Origin: Trileptium ribeirensis
Taxonomy: Eukaryota; Nematoda; Enoplea; Enoplida; Thoracostomopsidae
Length of the DNA stretch: 64,000 bases
Assembly: GCA_030248225.1 (NCBI GenBank)
Contig: JASANE010027700.1
Location: 17,072 to 81,071, forward strand
Reading direction: 5' to 3'
The position numbers and the translations under genes are program-made. The notes beneath the pieces are model-generated. The model saw only the letters and a program-made list of their open reading frames with translations, was not told the origin of the DNA and made no database searches. Positions 11,601-23,600 of the stretch are shown one piece after another (position 1 is the stretch's first letter; each line of letters opens with the position of its first letter).

Positions 11601-14600
11601 TTGATATATTTTTAAATACACAAATCAGTTACTATGCCTTGCAAACATTTTGTATAAATCGTAGTTATTCAAAAGAAACGTGTCATTTCCACTCGCCTTA
11701 TGTTATTCTTTTCGCGAAATAATAACCTTTTAATACATTAACTTATCAAAGTATTTTATAGTATTTGGCGATGTTAGTGCAACCCGCCAAAATTCAGCTT
11801 ATGCGCGCGGACTAGCCCTGTATTGGTTAACTGTCCTATAAATGCAACGCGTAAGTTGAAAATTGTACAGAGCATTAATTTTTAAACAATTGCGACATCG
11901 CAAATTAAATTACTCAGCATAAATTACGAAAAATCCTTGCAAAATATGTTTATGTAGCGTAAACTAGAGTGTGGGATTACTCACTAGTCCGGAGTGAGCA
12001 TTATATTACTACATGAATTTGTATTGAAAGCCATGGCTCTTCGCAGTGAAAAATGTATATTTAAAACCGGGGTTATTTTAGGCCCTCCCAGATAGGGGTC
12101 ATAAACGGAAGAATTTACTGACTCCTAAGGGGTCAGTAGCAAGGGATCATTTCGGAAACTAGGGGTCATGACCCCTTAAGGGGTCAGTAATTTTATAAAA
12201 ATTAATACATTTTTTCTTTCAGGTGTCCCAACATACGTCTGTGGCGCTGGTTTTTTTTCAGTTTTTGGCCATAATATATAGTATACATGCATATTTTAGG
12301 TTTGGTGACCAAATAATTGATCGTTTAGCCTACGATATGCGTGTATATGTGTATAAATTTTTTAGTGACCCCTTAAGGGGTCAATTTTTTGAAAAAAAAC
12401 GTAAATTTTAAGGGGTCGTTTTTGCGAAAAAATAGGGGGTCGGCGTTTTGGGGGGGAGCTCGCCGGGAGGGGGGGAAGCCGATCCTTGGGGTCGCCCACC
12501 CCCCTTCCCCCCTCTAAAATAACCCCGGTAAAATCATTGACAAAATGGTTGCTGATCCCTCGAATCTTGTTCCTTGGAGAAATATGTTATTTTCGAATTG
12601 CGTTGGATGTAAGCATTGAATCTAAGCCAGTGCCTGGAAGCGTTTGTCTCCGAACGGCTGTTGGTAGCGGTCTACAGGCGTTCGATAAAAAGTAGACAGC
12701 CTCATAAAGAACTACAAATTTTTGTTTCAACAACCGAATTCGAGCATGAGCCAAAGTATAAAGTTGTGCCTGAAAAGCGAATGAAATTTTCAATCTTCTT
12801 ACTGAGTTTCTTGGTTGTTCACGAAGTAATATTGGTTTCTAGAGTTAAATGCGTTTATATTATTCTGATATGCACTGTGTCTTTGACAAACCGCAGAATT
12901 GTAAGAAGCTAAAGCGCTCAGTGAAATTAGTGGAAAATGTTGAATTTTTGTTATCGAAACATTTAGAAACAATTTTTTCGTATCGTAAAAGGCTCGAATA
13001 TATTGGTATATGTTACCTTGTATTGTGTGTTACGATAAAAGCCCAAAAATATTTTTCTTGAGTTTAGAATGTTTGTCATTTCGGTTGTTGGAATGTGGAA
13101 ATCATGGTGTTATGGCTCTAAAGTATTCTGGAAATGGTCGTCATCTCGTAATACATTGGTGATTATTATGTCGTTCATGCACGTTGATTTATCAGTCGAT
13201 AGGCATGTTTGAGGCTTGGAGGCGTGGTCTGTCGATGTGGCAAAAGTTTCACACTAAAATATATCTCCGTAAACTGCGACTTACAGAATATGGCTGCCCC
13301 TCAATGAATAGCCACTTTTGTCCCGTTGCCCTTACTGCAACACTGTCTAAGAGTATTATTTTTAGAGCTTCCGCAACAAGTTGACACCTACCACGGTCTG
13401 TATCCGCTCGAACCGATTGCTAAATCGACAGCGACAGCACTTGTGGATCGTCCTGGATTTTTCGGATACTTAACATCCTCTTATCGTGCGACCAATAGCA
13501 AAGACGGTGTTTCGTATTGTTTGCGACGAATACATGGTTCGTTATGTAAATTTTTTCGATTGGTTAGACTTTGTGGCTTCATCTCTAAATCTTTTTGTGG
13601 ATTGGTTTGGTTTTGTGGAAATATCTCTATTTTATAAATAGGCTAGGTTTCATAGAAATGCTTTTATATGTTTTGCAACTTAGTTAGGTTTTATGGCAAT
13701 AAGATCTTTCATTGCTTTGTAAATTAGTTCGATTTTGTGGAAATATCTAAAGATTTCACTGAAGATGCTTATTTATGTAGTCTGCACTTCATTTTACTTA
13801 TAATTTTGTCAAAAATAGAAATACAAGTCGTGGTGTTGAGTTTCGTCATAACGGTTTCATGTTATGAGAATCACTTTTGGTGTCATCTGAAAATACCTCG
13901 GGGAGGGTTGGGGTTGTGGGGCGTTGAACTAGGGGATCGGGAGGGTGAAAGTTTACTTACGGGAAGCCGTCGAACTCATCTGGTCTGTCTACATCCAACC
14001 GAACAGTTGGGGGGAACTTCGGGGGCCCATGTTCATTTTCGGAGGAAATTAAAAGTGGGGTGGGGGATAAATTTTGTTTAAAAATACTAAATATTTCCAT
14101 GCATTCCGTGAATGTATTTTCCAGCTAAAAACGATATTTTAGCATTATAGATAGTGGCAATTAATGTTTAAAGAAAAATTTGCAAACAAAAACCATAAAT
14201 TGTCAAAAAAATTTTGGAATTAGTTGAACATGGGGGTTTCAGCCGAGGGGGGGGGAGCGGACATGGGGGAAAATCTCACGAACATGAAGGGATTTGAAAA
14301 GAGGGGGGTCTGCCACTACGGACAGACCACATCGTGGAGCCCTCTTCTCCCTCTATCGACAGGTGAGAGGTGGGAAACAAAGTTAGCCTCGGTATAGGTT
14401 CGCCAATGGTAACCATAAAGACCTAAAGAGGCATGGTACAGTCATGTTGGATTTTAGATGGACGCACCATCGTATTTAGACCTTACGCCACCTAAAAAGC
14501 CTCGAAAACCTAAGCGCTGATCCTATTGAGAACGACTGAAAAGGCATGAGATAGTCACCCAGTACTTCAGAGTTCCAAAATATCGTATTTAACGTTTCGA

Positions 14601-17600
14601 AAAACATAGAGTCCTTCTCAAAAATAAATGTAGCCGAAAACGATCGAAATCGCAATCGACCGAAATTTCGTTTAATCGAAATTTATAAATTTTAAAATTC
14701 TTAAATTATGCTAAATCGAAAAAAATTGAAATCGAACGATTTCGATTGATTATTTTGCACTTATTTATGACCTTGACTGTACATATAGACCATTCTTGAT
14801 GCGCCACACACAGTGCACAACAAAAAAGGAAGGCACACTACTGCTGGGAATCGAGTTTTTCGATCCTATAGCCATTGATAATATCTAAAAACACATGAAA
14901 TATAAGTGCTGATCTCTAGACCAACCAAACCACCTAATATTCAGCGTACCGAGGAACCAATAATATAGGACATTCTTGAAACATCCATGTAGTGTAACTG
15001 AATCTGAAGCTGTTTTGATAAACAGAAATATGTCAGAACTGTTTCTTATTTTCCTAAAAGCAGTCATAGGTAAATAAATTTGTATATCTCGGCATTGTGG
15101 TCTATATAAGCTCGAATTTTTCAGTATTGGCATCACAGTTTTATGTTTCAGCCGTAAAGGCTATTCGTCGTCATGTTAATGAATATTTTATCTTGTTCTT
15201 GTTTGTCATTAAATATATCGATTGTGGGTTTCTTTGCGAAATGAAGTAATACCAGCAGGATATTTAGATTTGTGAACTCGGCGGGATCGTTCGCTGCTCG
15301 AAACGAACTAAGCAATAGAATCAACGAGGACAATGGTCGGTGAAAGAACAACGGTCAATCGCTCAACGTACGGCAACTCAGGTCGAACAAAAGGAATCTA
15401 GCGACAAACCAATGCGACACAGTGGTTTCTGGAATAGAGCGTCTGGCGCGGGCAGTTAAACTACTAATCCAGGAACCAATGTATTTAAAAACGGTTCGTC
15501 AAAGCTATTCCGACGGTGGTACGTCGGTCGATTCATCGGAATGTTAGCGGCTATTCGCGAACAACGACGACATTTCAAATCAACCGGTGCCAAACAACGG
15601 TTTTGAAGCATACACGATACGCAAAGCAATCTTCTGTTTATATACCGGAGCAAGAAAAGGGCAACAGTTTTTTGTGATAACTATGAGTCTGGCGCGGGCA
15701 CCCAGTTCATTTTCCGCATAACGCAGCTGAAACGGAAAACGGTGGTGATCAATTCGTCACCCGGGTTTCTGGAATAGAGCGTCCGATGCGGACAGTTAAA
15801 CTACTAACTACCCTAGGAACCACGGGGTGTAGCAACTGCTCATATGGCTGTAACATAAGCAAAATCACGGAACGCCATTCGAACGAGAATTCACCGGCGG
15901 CTTCCTGGTTTGGTTTCTGGTTTCTTGTAGTTATTTGGATCCTTCGGTCTTTAGCAACAACGAGGCAACCTCGATCACACACTATCGAACGGAGTCAATC
16001 GTTTTTCGTTTGGCTGTGGCAACGATGCAACAATCGCCAGATCTTGACACGCCAAAATGTTTCTGTCAAGTGAAGTATCATTCAACTGGTCGCTATCAAT
16101 CAACTTCTAGCTCAACCCAACGTCGTTTCGGTTATTGCTGGTTATATTCGGGGATGTCTAATCAAATTCCGGATCAGTCACAGACTGGCACAAACTGCGG
16201 AAAGCTTAGATGGGCCAACATCTTACAGGGTCTCCACAACGACGACCCAATGTTCGAGCTGCCAAGCAAGAAAGCCGACATTGTTGTGCTGCTCGAACCG
16301 AGAATCCGAATGCTGTCAACGCTATCACACAGTTGCTCGCTAACGAACAGCAGCTCACGACAAGCAACAAAGTGCCTAGCATTGTTGTCAATTTTATCAA
16401 ACTACCCGACTAAAAGGATGTAGCTGTGTGATTCGCACAAATGGAGCGAATGATGGGCAACGCCTCGGAATCATTCAAGCTCAACAGCGTCCTTCGATCA
16501 CTACCGACTCACGTCGTTCTCGATAGCGGTGTCAATGTCAGCTTGGCGACCGCATCCCATCCGTCGCGTTACGACAGCTACAGCAATTTGCGCCAAACAA
16601 CGATAGTTTGGTGCGACTCCAACTCCTGAAGATGCTTCCGGAATTCGTTGGGATGGTCCTCGTTTCACTGGTCGAGCTGCCAATCGAAGAACAACGACGC
16701 CAGCTGCAGTACGATCCGAGATAAGGACGATCGATTCGAACTCTTCTAAAAGTGTCTCGACAAACTGTGATCAATGATCCAAGCCATGCAGCCACGCGAA
16801 AGGTCAAAGGAGCGACGCCGATTCCATTCCATTCTATCGCGATCGCATTCCTGTTCCCGATAACGAAGCCAGAACAGATCGGTTTGCAATCATCACTCAC
16901 ATTTTGGCACTATAAGATGTTGCACTGGAACAATCGCAGCAATTCCGGAAACACCCAAATTTCGTCGACGGCGCGGCACCCCACGAAGAAAATTCGATTC
17001 GTATAGCCGCAAACTCGATCGGCCCTGCGCTCATCGACACTGGCAGTAAAAGAAGCTTGCTGCCCCTGTCTACATTTTTCCAGCATCATCCGATTCGAAC
17101 TGCAACAGCCTCACGGCCGCGAACGCCACACCGATCAAAACGTACGGTTATGGAACACTACAATTCCGGCTCGGAGGCGTTAATAAGTGGTATCTGGAGA
17201 TTTATCATTGTTGACGTACCCCAACCGATATTGGGTCATGGTTTCCTGCGTTCACTCAGTTTGATAGTCAATTGTGGCAGTGAATCCGATCGGCCAGCCG
17301 TTCCGTCGAATGTATGGAGTAGCCGCTACTGACCGTTGTAACCAATAATCGGGCGAACAAATTTCTGCCATGCATTGCCGTCAAATTGGTGACATGGACA
17401 CATTCGTCTCGGACATGTTGATACGATTAAATTCCGTTTTCGAGAAATCGTCAACCAACGCTCCCGTCACTCATCCGATTCAGCATCACATTGTTACTCG
17501 TGGACCGCCTTGCTTTGTAAGCGTGCGAAAACTGCTCGTTGGCAAGCTGCAAGCAAAAAAGATGAATACGCTAATCTCGAACGCAATGGCATTGTTCAAC

Positions 17601-20600
17601 GAGGATAATCGCCCTGGACAACGCCACTTCATGATGTCAAGAAATCGTATAACAGATCGCGACTTTGCGGTGACTACCGAAACCTCAATATTCGCACAGT
17701 GCCCGATCTATATCTGATGCCGAACCGCAACGACATCACCAACAAAGGATCTTCGTGCGCGAGTGTTCAGCAAAGTAGACTGTGTTAAAGCTTTTCATCG
17801 GATTCCGATATCACCTGAAGATAATGAAAAGATGCTTTTACGACACCATTCGGCATGTTCCCCTACCGACGTATGCCATTTGGTCTCTGGAATGCTTCAC
17901 AAACGTTCCAACGTCTGATGGATCACGCATTCCGCGATATGCCATTCATCAAAACGAACATAGACGATTTTCTCGTGGCAAGCGTTACCGATGACGAACA
18001 TCGCGACTATCTCATCTGCGCATTCGCACGTCTCAAGGAATATCGACTCAAACGAGCCAAATGCGAATTCTTCAGCCCGACAGCCTAATTTATCGATGTT
18101 GAAGTATCTACAGCGGGAACCCGCCATCTCGCGGGCAATGTCGATGCTTTAATCGATTCCCTGTTGCTTCGACATGAAGAGTCCGAGCCATCAACAATGC
18201 CGACGGCTATCATACATCTTCGTATTCAATATTACGATTCGACATGTCACTGGTGCCTTTCGCGTAGAACGATTGCTGAAGTTCAAGCGACGCCGACGAC
18301 CGTTGAAATCCCAGACACTCAACTCGAGGATCGACATCTGTAAACGTTTCTCCAAACAACAACGCTACAGATCCGACGATCGTCTATCAACGGTAAACAA
18401 ATCTTGTATGACGATAAGGATCGTCCACTCCTGCGGACAATATTGCGACGTATGTGCCTCGCTCGACAGCCTCTGGCGTGCAGGCTACTGGCCGACGTAA
18501 TGGTATGTTTGGCCGGGTATCCGAAACGTAATTCGGTACATTGTCAAAACTTGCGAGATTGTTAAGCCGCGAAAATCAGCAGCCGCACAAGGAAGCCAAT
18601 GTAATCAATACCGATGAAACAACGGTTTCACACGATTCACGTCGATATCGTTGGTCCACTACAGCCGAGCGATGGTAAAATGATGATCAATCGGTACTAT
18701 CGATGGCTTGAATTGCTTGTTTGATACATTTCAGCGTATACACTTGCCGACGCGCTGGTCAACGTATAGTGTCGAGTTTGCCAAATCATCACTGATCGGG
18801 GAGCGCAGTTGTAATTTTCCTTATGGAACGACCTAATGTCGAAGTTAGGTATCGACGTACAACGGCCTATCATCCGCTGTCGAACAGCGCTATCGAACGT
18901 TTCCACCATACGTTGAATAATGTCCTACGCGCACGCTGCGTAGGCTGTGCATGGATTCGTAATCTTTCTTTCGTTTTTTTCGCCATTCGAAGCACAGTCA
19001 ACAACTCAGTATTCGCACCCACACAGCTGACGCTTGGTGATCGAATTAACTTTACTGGATCATTGCTGTATTACCCAAAAAAGAGCCACGATCAACGAGT
19101 CAATACAATTTGCCGACGATTTGCTCGATCGACCGCGGGTTCGAAACCAAGTTCAATGGATGACAGGCATTCCGCACGATTTGACAAAGGTGAACTTTGT
19201 TTGAATCCGCGACAAAACAGCGCACAGCTGTTTCGAGCATCATTACAAAGGACCGTACAAAGTGATCAGAATGGGATCTAAAGCCGTTCACATTAACATC
19301 GCATGCCGGGAGGATACCGTTTGGTTCGATCATTTGAAACCCGCGCTCATCTGGTCACACGACGAAACAAGCTGGATGCTGACGCGCTGGATGTCACCAA
19401 TACTGGATTCTAACGCGCAGCTTCAGGCGTCGACAACTCCGCTCTGAGCGCTGTTTCACTCCACAAATCCGTTAGATTCGCTGCTGATGCTACTCAAAAA
19501 TCCAAGCTTCGCTTTTTCCATGCGGCTTATCTAACAGCTCGAAAACCGGTTCAAGCCGAAACTTGTTTGATAATAAATCGAAATATGATAAATGTTTCAG
19601 AATTGGTTCGAAAACCGGTCATCAGTAAATTAATTTACTTGTCTGGACATTGTAGTTTATATAAGCCTGAACTTTTCAGAATCTTCATCGTAGTTTTATT
19701 ATTCTGCCATAAAGGCCACTCGTCATGTTAGTAATTTTTTATGTTGTTCTTGTTTGTAACACATTCTATATTCTTCAAAATGGTTCATGGACCATAAACA
19801 CATTAAAAAGTACTGAAACGCATTAAATATTCGTTCGTGCTGGAATGTAGATAATAAAGCCATCGTATTCAGCGTGTTGAAAAACCGACACTGCTGAAAC
19901 AAGGTGAAATCAAGGAATCGTCCTACACAAAATTTTCGGTATGTTTGGACTCAACTCGGCGAGTTATGACCATTTTTTGAATTTTTTTTCGATTTTTTTA
20001 CTTAGCACCAGTGTACGTTAAAAAATCGAAAAAATTTTTCCTTCCGAATTTCTACCTACAGTGCACCATTCAACGCAGCTCGAGGAGTTAAGTCTAATGA
20101 TACCAACTTTCACTCAAACTAAAGTTATTAAGATTAACGAATTGTCTATTATGGTGATTAACCTTTCATAGATCTAAGGTTGCGGTTCGCAATCGGGCAA
20201 GCCCATGGTTATACGTAACTAAGCAATCGGTTAGTACACGACTTCCTGGGCGGACATGCTGGCAAATTAAGGGCATGATGACACCGATAGTTTTCGCTCG
20301 AATCCTGAAAAGTAGAAACCTTTGTGTACCGCGTTCCAGCTTAAAGTAGAAACCTTTGTGTACCGCGTTCCAGCTTTCCACCACCCAACCATGTTTCCGA
20401 TGAGGTATTCCACGATTATATTTTTGTCGAAAAACCATTGATTTGTCAATTTCAACGTCAATCTCTTGGCCTCCCATCATAAGGTCTTGCCAATTGTCCC
20501 GTTCATCAACCACATGTGTCCTGGAAATGATTGTACCAGTCATATACCGCGTGCTCCGAAACTTCATTCACGATGAAACCGCTCCTTAAATTTTTGGTGA

Positions 20601-23600
20601 AGTTACCATAATCAGAAGAATTTTATCGAGAGGCAGTTTATGATTAAAAAAGAAAATTAATACGAATTGAATATTTCCTTCGGCAGTTTTTAGTGTCGGA
20701 ACACCGCCTTTCTAAATTGTCCTGATGCACCATATCACACCTTAGCTAGATAGCAAGGGTTTCCACAGTCACATATAGAACTATTACTTATTTACTCCAG
20801 TTTAGCCAAGTATTCAATAGCACTATCATAATTTGCAATAATATTATGGTTCTTATTTTTTTGGTCTACCGCTGATCCACACTTCAAATATAATATCTAG
20901 AAAAATAGCAAATCTAATGCTTTTACCTTAGACTAAGTGTAATCCTGAGACTAATCCTAAGGCTAGTGTGTTCTTCCAATAAACATTACGCCCCAACGCA
21001 TCAAACTGCATCTAATCAAATTTTGTAATATTAATCTTTCGCTGTATTCTGAATGTCTGACTCCATATTTTGTTACCAGGGGAACCTGTTGAGGTATCCC
21101 ATATAATTTTAGATAGGCCATTGTATTTTCTATAACAACGGTCCACTTTTGAGCCAAATTGGTCCATCGAATCAAAAGTTATTTGTCAAAACTGAGAAAA
21201 ACCAAAATCCAATTTTTTTTAATTTTCGACCCATGAATTTAGGCGCCCGCCCTTGAACCCCCTTAAGCAGATAGAGCTCTGAAGCCTTTCCATTGGAAAG
21301 AGCGGAAAAAACTAACCCATGTGGTAAGAGGGTAGACGATATTTGCTTTTGGTAAAAAATATTTACCAAAAACCATCCCAAAATACCCCAAAATCTCTAA
21401 AGAAAAGAACAATTTAGCATCATAAGGAGGCTTTCCCTGAAAAGGGGCGACCCTGGTTTCGAAAAGACGTCTTTAGGGGGTAAGAGATTACTGGGGGACC
21501 AGAGACTATTTTACACATCATGTAATGGTTTTTGCTTATTGGGTGGTGGGGACTGCTTTCGGTGCCCGCTGGAAAAAAACTAAATCGTTTAAAGCCGGTT
21601 GGCATATATTGGCGAAATTTTCCTTTGTCCTGGAAAATGCGCTCTGGCAAATTTTTGGCACTTGGTATTCAAATACAGGCAAATGCAGTAAAATGACTGA
21701 CTACGCACTCATATCCCGGAAGTTCAGATCAGCCCTAGAAAACGTCAAGGTCAATCGTGCAGCGTCGATCGGATCTGATCACGCGTTGGTATGTTGCCGA
21801 CTAAGGCTTCACCTGAAAGTTCGTCGCACCAACAGGAGGGAACCGAAGTTTCATGTTGCTGCATTAAGAAACAGTGATCTCCAACGCCAGTATCAATGCC
21901 AAGTATCCAACAGATTCATAGCACAGTCGAATGACCTGGACACCGTTGAAAGCTACTGGACAGCGATGAAATCGGCCGTAGTCGAGGCTACTGCAACAGT
22001 ATGTCCACGGATTCGGCGAAAAACTCGCCCATGGATATCGAGCGTCACGCTCTCTTGTGGATGAGCGTCATAAGGCATCTGGTGACCGAAAGCGAGTTAA
22101 CTATCTTAGCAGACAAATCACAGTCAGCCTACAGAAAGACGAAAAGAACTGGTGGGTTGATAAATGCGCGACTCTTGAACGTGCGGCAAATAGCGGCAAT
22201 TCATGTAAAATGTTTAAAACCATCAACGAACTGACGGGTTAGAAGTTCAAGATGAGAACCAATGCGATCAAGGACTCAGCTGGCAACATCATTCAATCCT
22301 GTGACGGTCAACTTCAACGATGGGCTGACCATTTCTCCCAACTATTAAATCGACCTGCTCCGACCGTAACTGACGTTGACTTGCCACTGCAGCAACAGCC
22401 TCTACTCCAGTCACCGACATCAACACCGATCCACCAATCCCAGAAGAAGTCACCAAGGCCATCAAGCAGCTGAAGTGGGGAAAGGCAGCTGGCATCGACG
22501 ACATCACCGTTGAAGCGCTAAAGGCTGGTGGTACCGAGTTGGTGCAGCGGATGCATTAGCTAATCAAGCTAATTTGGCGGGACGGTTATGTACCGCAGGA
22601 CTAGAAAGACGGCGTAATAATCCCCGTGCACAAAAAGGGTGATAAATCCCTGTGCAGCAACTACAGAGGCATAACACTCCTGTCAATCGCCGGTAAAATC
22701 CTGACATCAATTATTATTCAATGTCGCCTTCTGCCCAACCGTGAATCTAACACTGACGAGCATCAAGCGGGTTTTCGCCCAGGACGTGGCTGTATTGATC
22801 ATATATTCAGCATCAGGCAAATACAGGAACGATGTTGCAAGTACGGCATTAATTTAATAATGGTTTTTGTAGACTTTGCAGCAGCCTTTGATAGTTTCCA
22901 TCAACAATCCCTCTGGGAAGGCCTGCTGTCAGACGGCATCCCCATCAAGCTAGTGTCGTTGCTACAAAACATATATGAAAACGCCCACAGCTGCGTCAGA
23001 ATCAACAATGACCTTTCACCATCGTTTACAATAAGCACTAGCGTACGACAAGGCTGTGTAATATCACCAATGCTGTTCAACGTAATAATAAACGTATTAA
23101 TGCGCCACGTGGATTTCAATGGCGTAACAGTGGGTACAGACCTCCGTCTGAAATATCTAGCCTATGCTGATGACATCATGCTTTATGCGGAATCCGACGA
23201 CGACGCGCAGCAGGCACTCACTCGATTGAACGATTGTGCAGCGAGGCTGGGCCTTCGAATCAATGTTAATAAAACAAAGGCCATGGGGTCACGCACATTA
23301 ACATTAGATGGCTCTCCAGTTGCTCATGTTAACAGTTTCTCATATCTCGCATCCAAGCTATCAGACGGCTCCATCTCGGTTTCAGACGACGTCACTGCGC
23401 GCATCGGACGAGCCTATACAACATTCTCACGGCTAAGACGCACACTCTGGGTACGACACAATGTTTCGCTTTCCATCAAGATGCGGGTGTTTAATGCGAC
23501 AGTGCTGCCAACAAATGACGTTTTCGAAATTTTTGGTGACAAGTCGTGGGAAAAGCACCTGAATGTGTGTTTATTGTTGGCTTTAGTGTCGGATATGGGG

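Larger units (their letters stand above)
15011..19760 (+). mobile_element. Ty3/Gypsy LTR retrotransposon, full-length but degenerate
   Basis: Two related flanks (about 15011-15210 and 19563-19760) bracket a pol region in + orientation. The order is protease (about 16990-17280), reverse transcriptase (17720-18090), integrase zinc finger (about 18490-18560), integrase core (about 18620-19000) and a C-terminal part ending in DHLKPALIW (about 19340). Many stops and frameshifts interrupt it. RT and integrase are closer together than in intact Gypsy elements, so much of the RNase H region is probably deleted. The leader contains a duplicated block of about 60 bp. The element lies in the 14.6-kb PAN3 intron in the same orientation as the gene. 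Confidence 0.88.

Noticed and set aside
12616..12912. A 98-codon + strand ORF after the MITE at 12066
   Set aside because: No motif, overlapping open frames on both strands, no splice support; likely chance.
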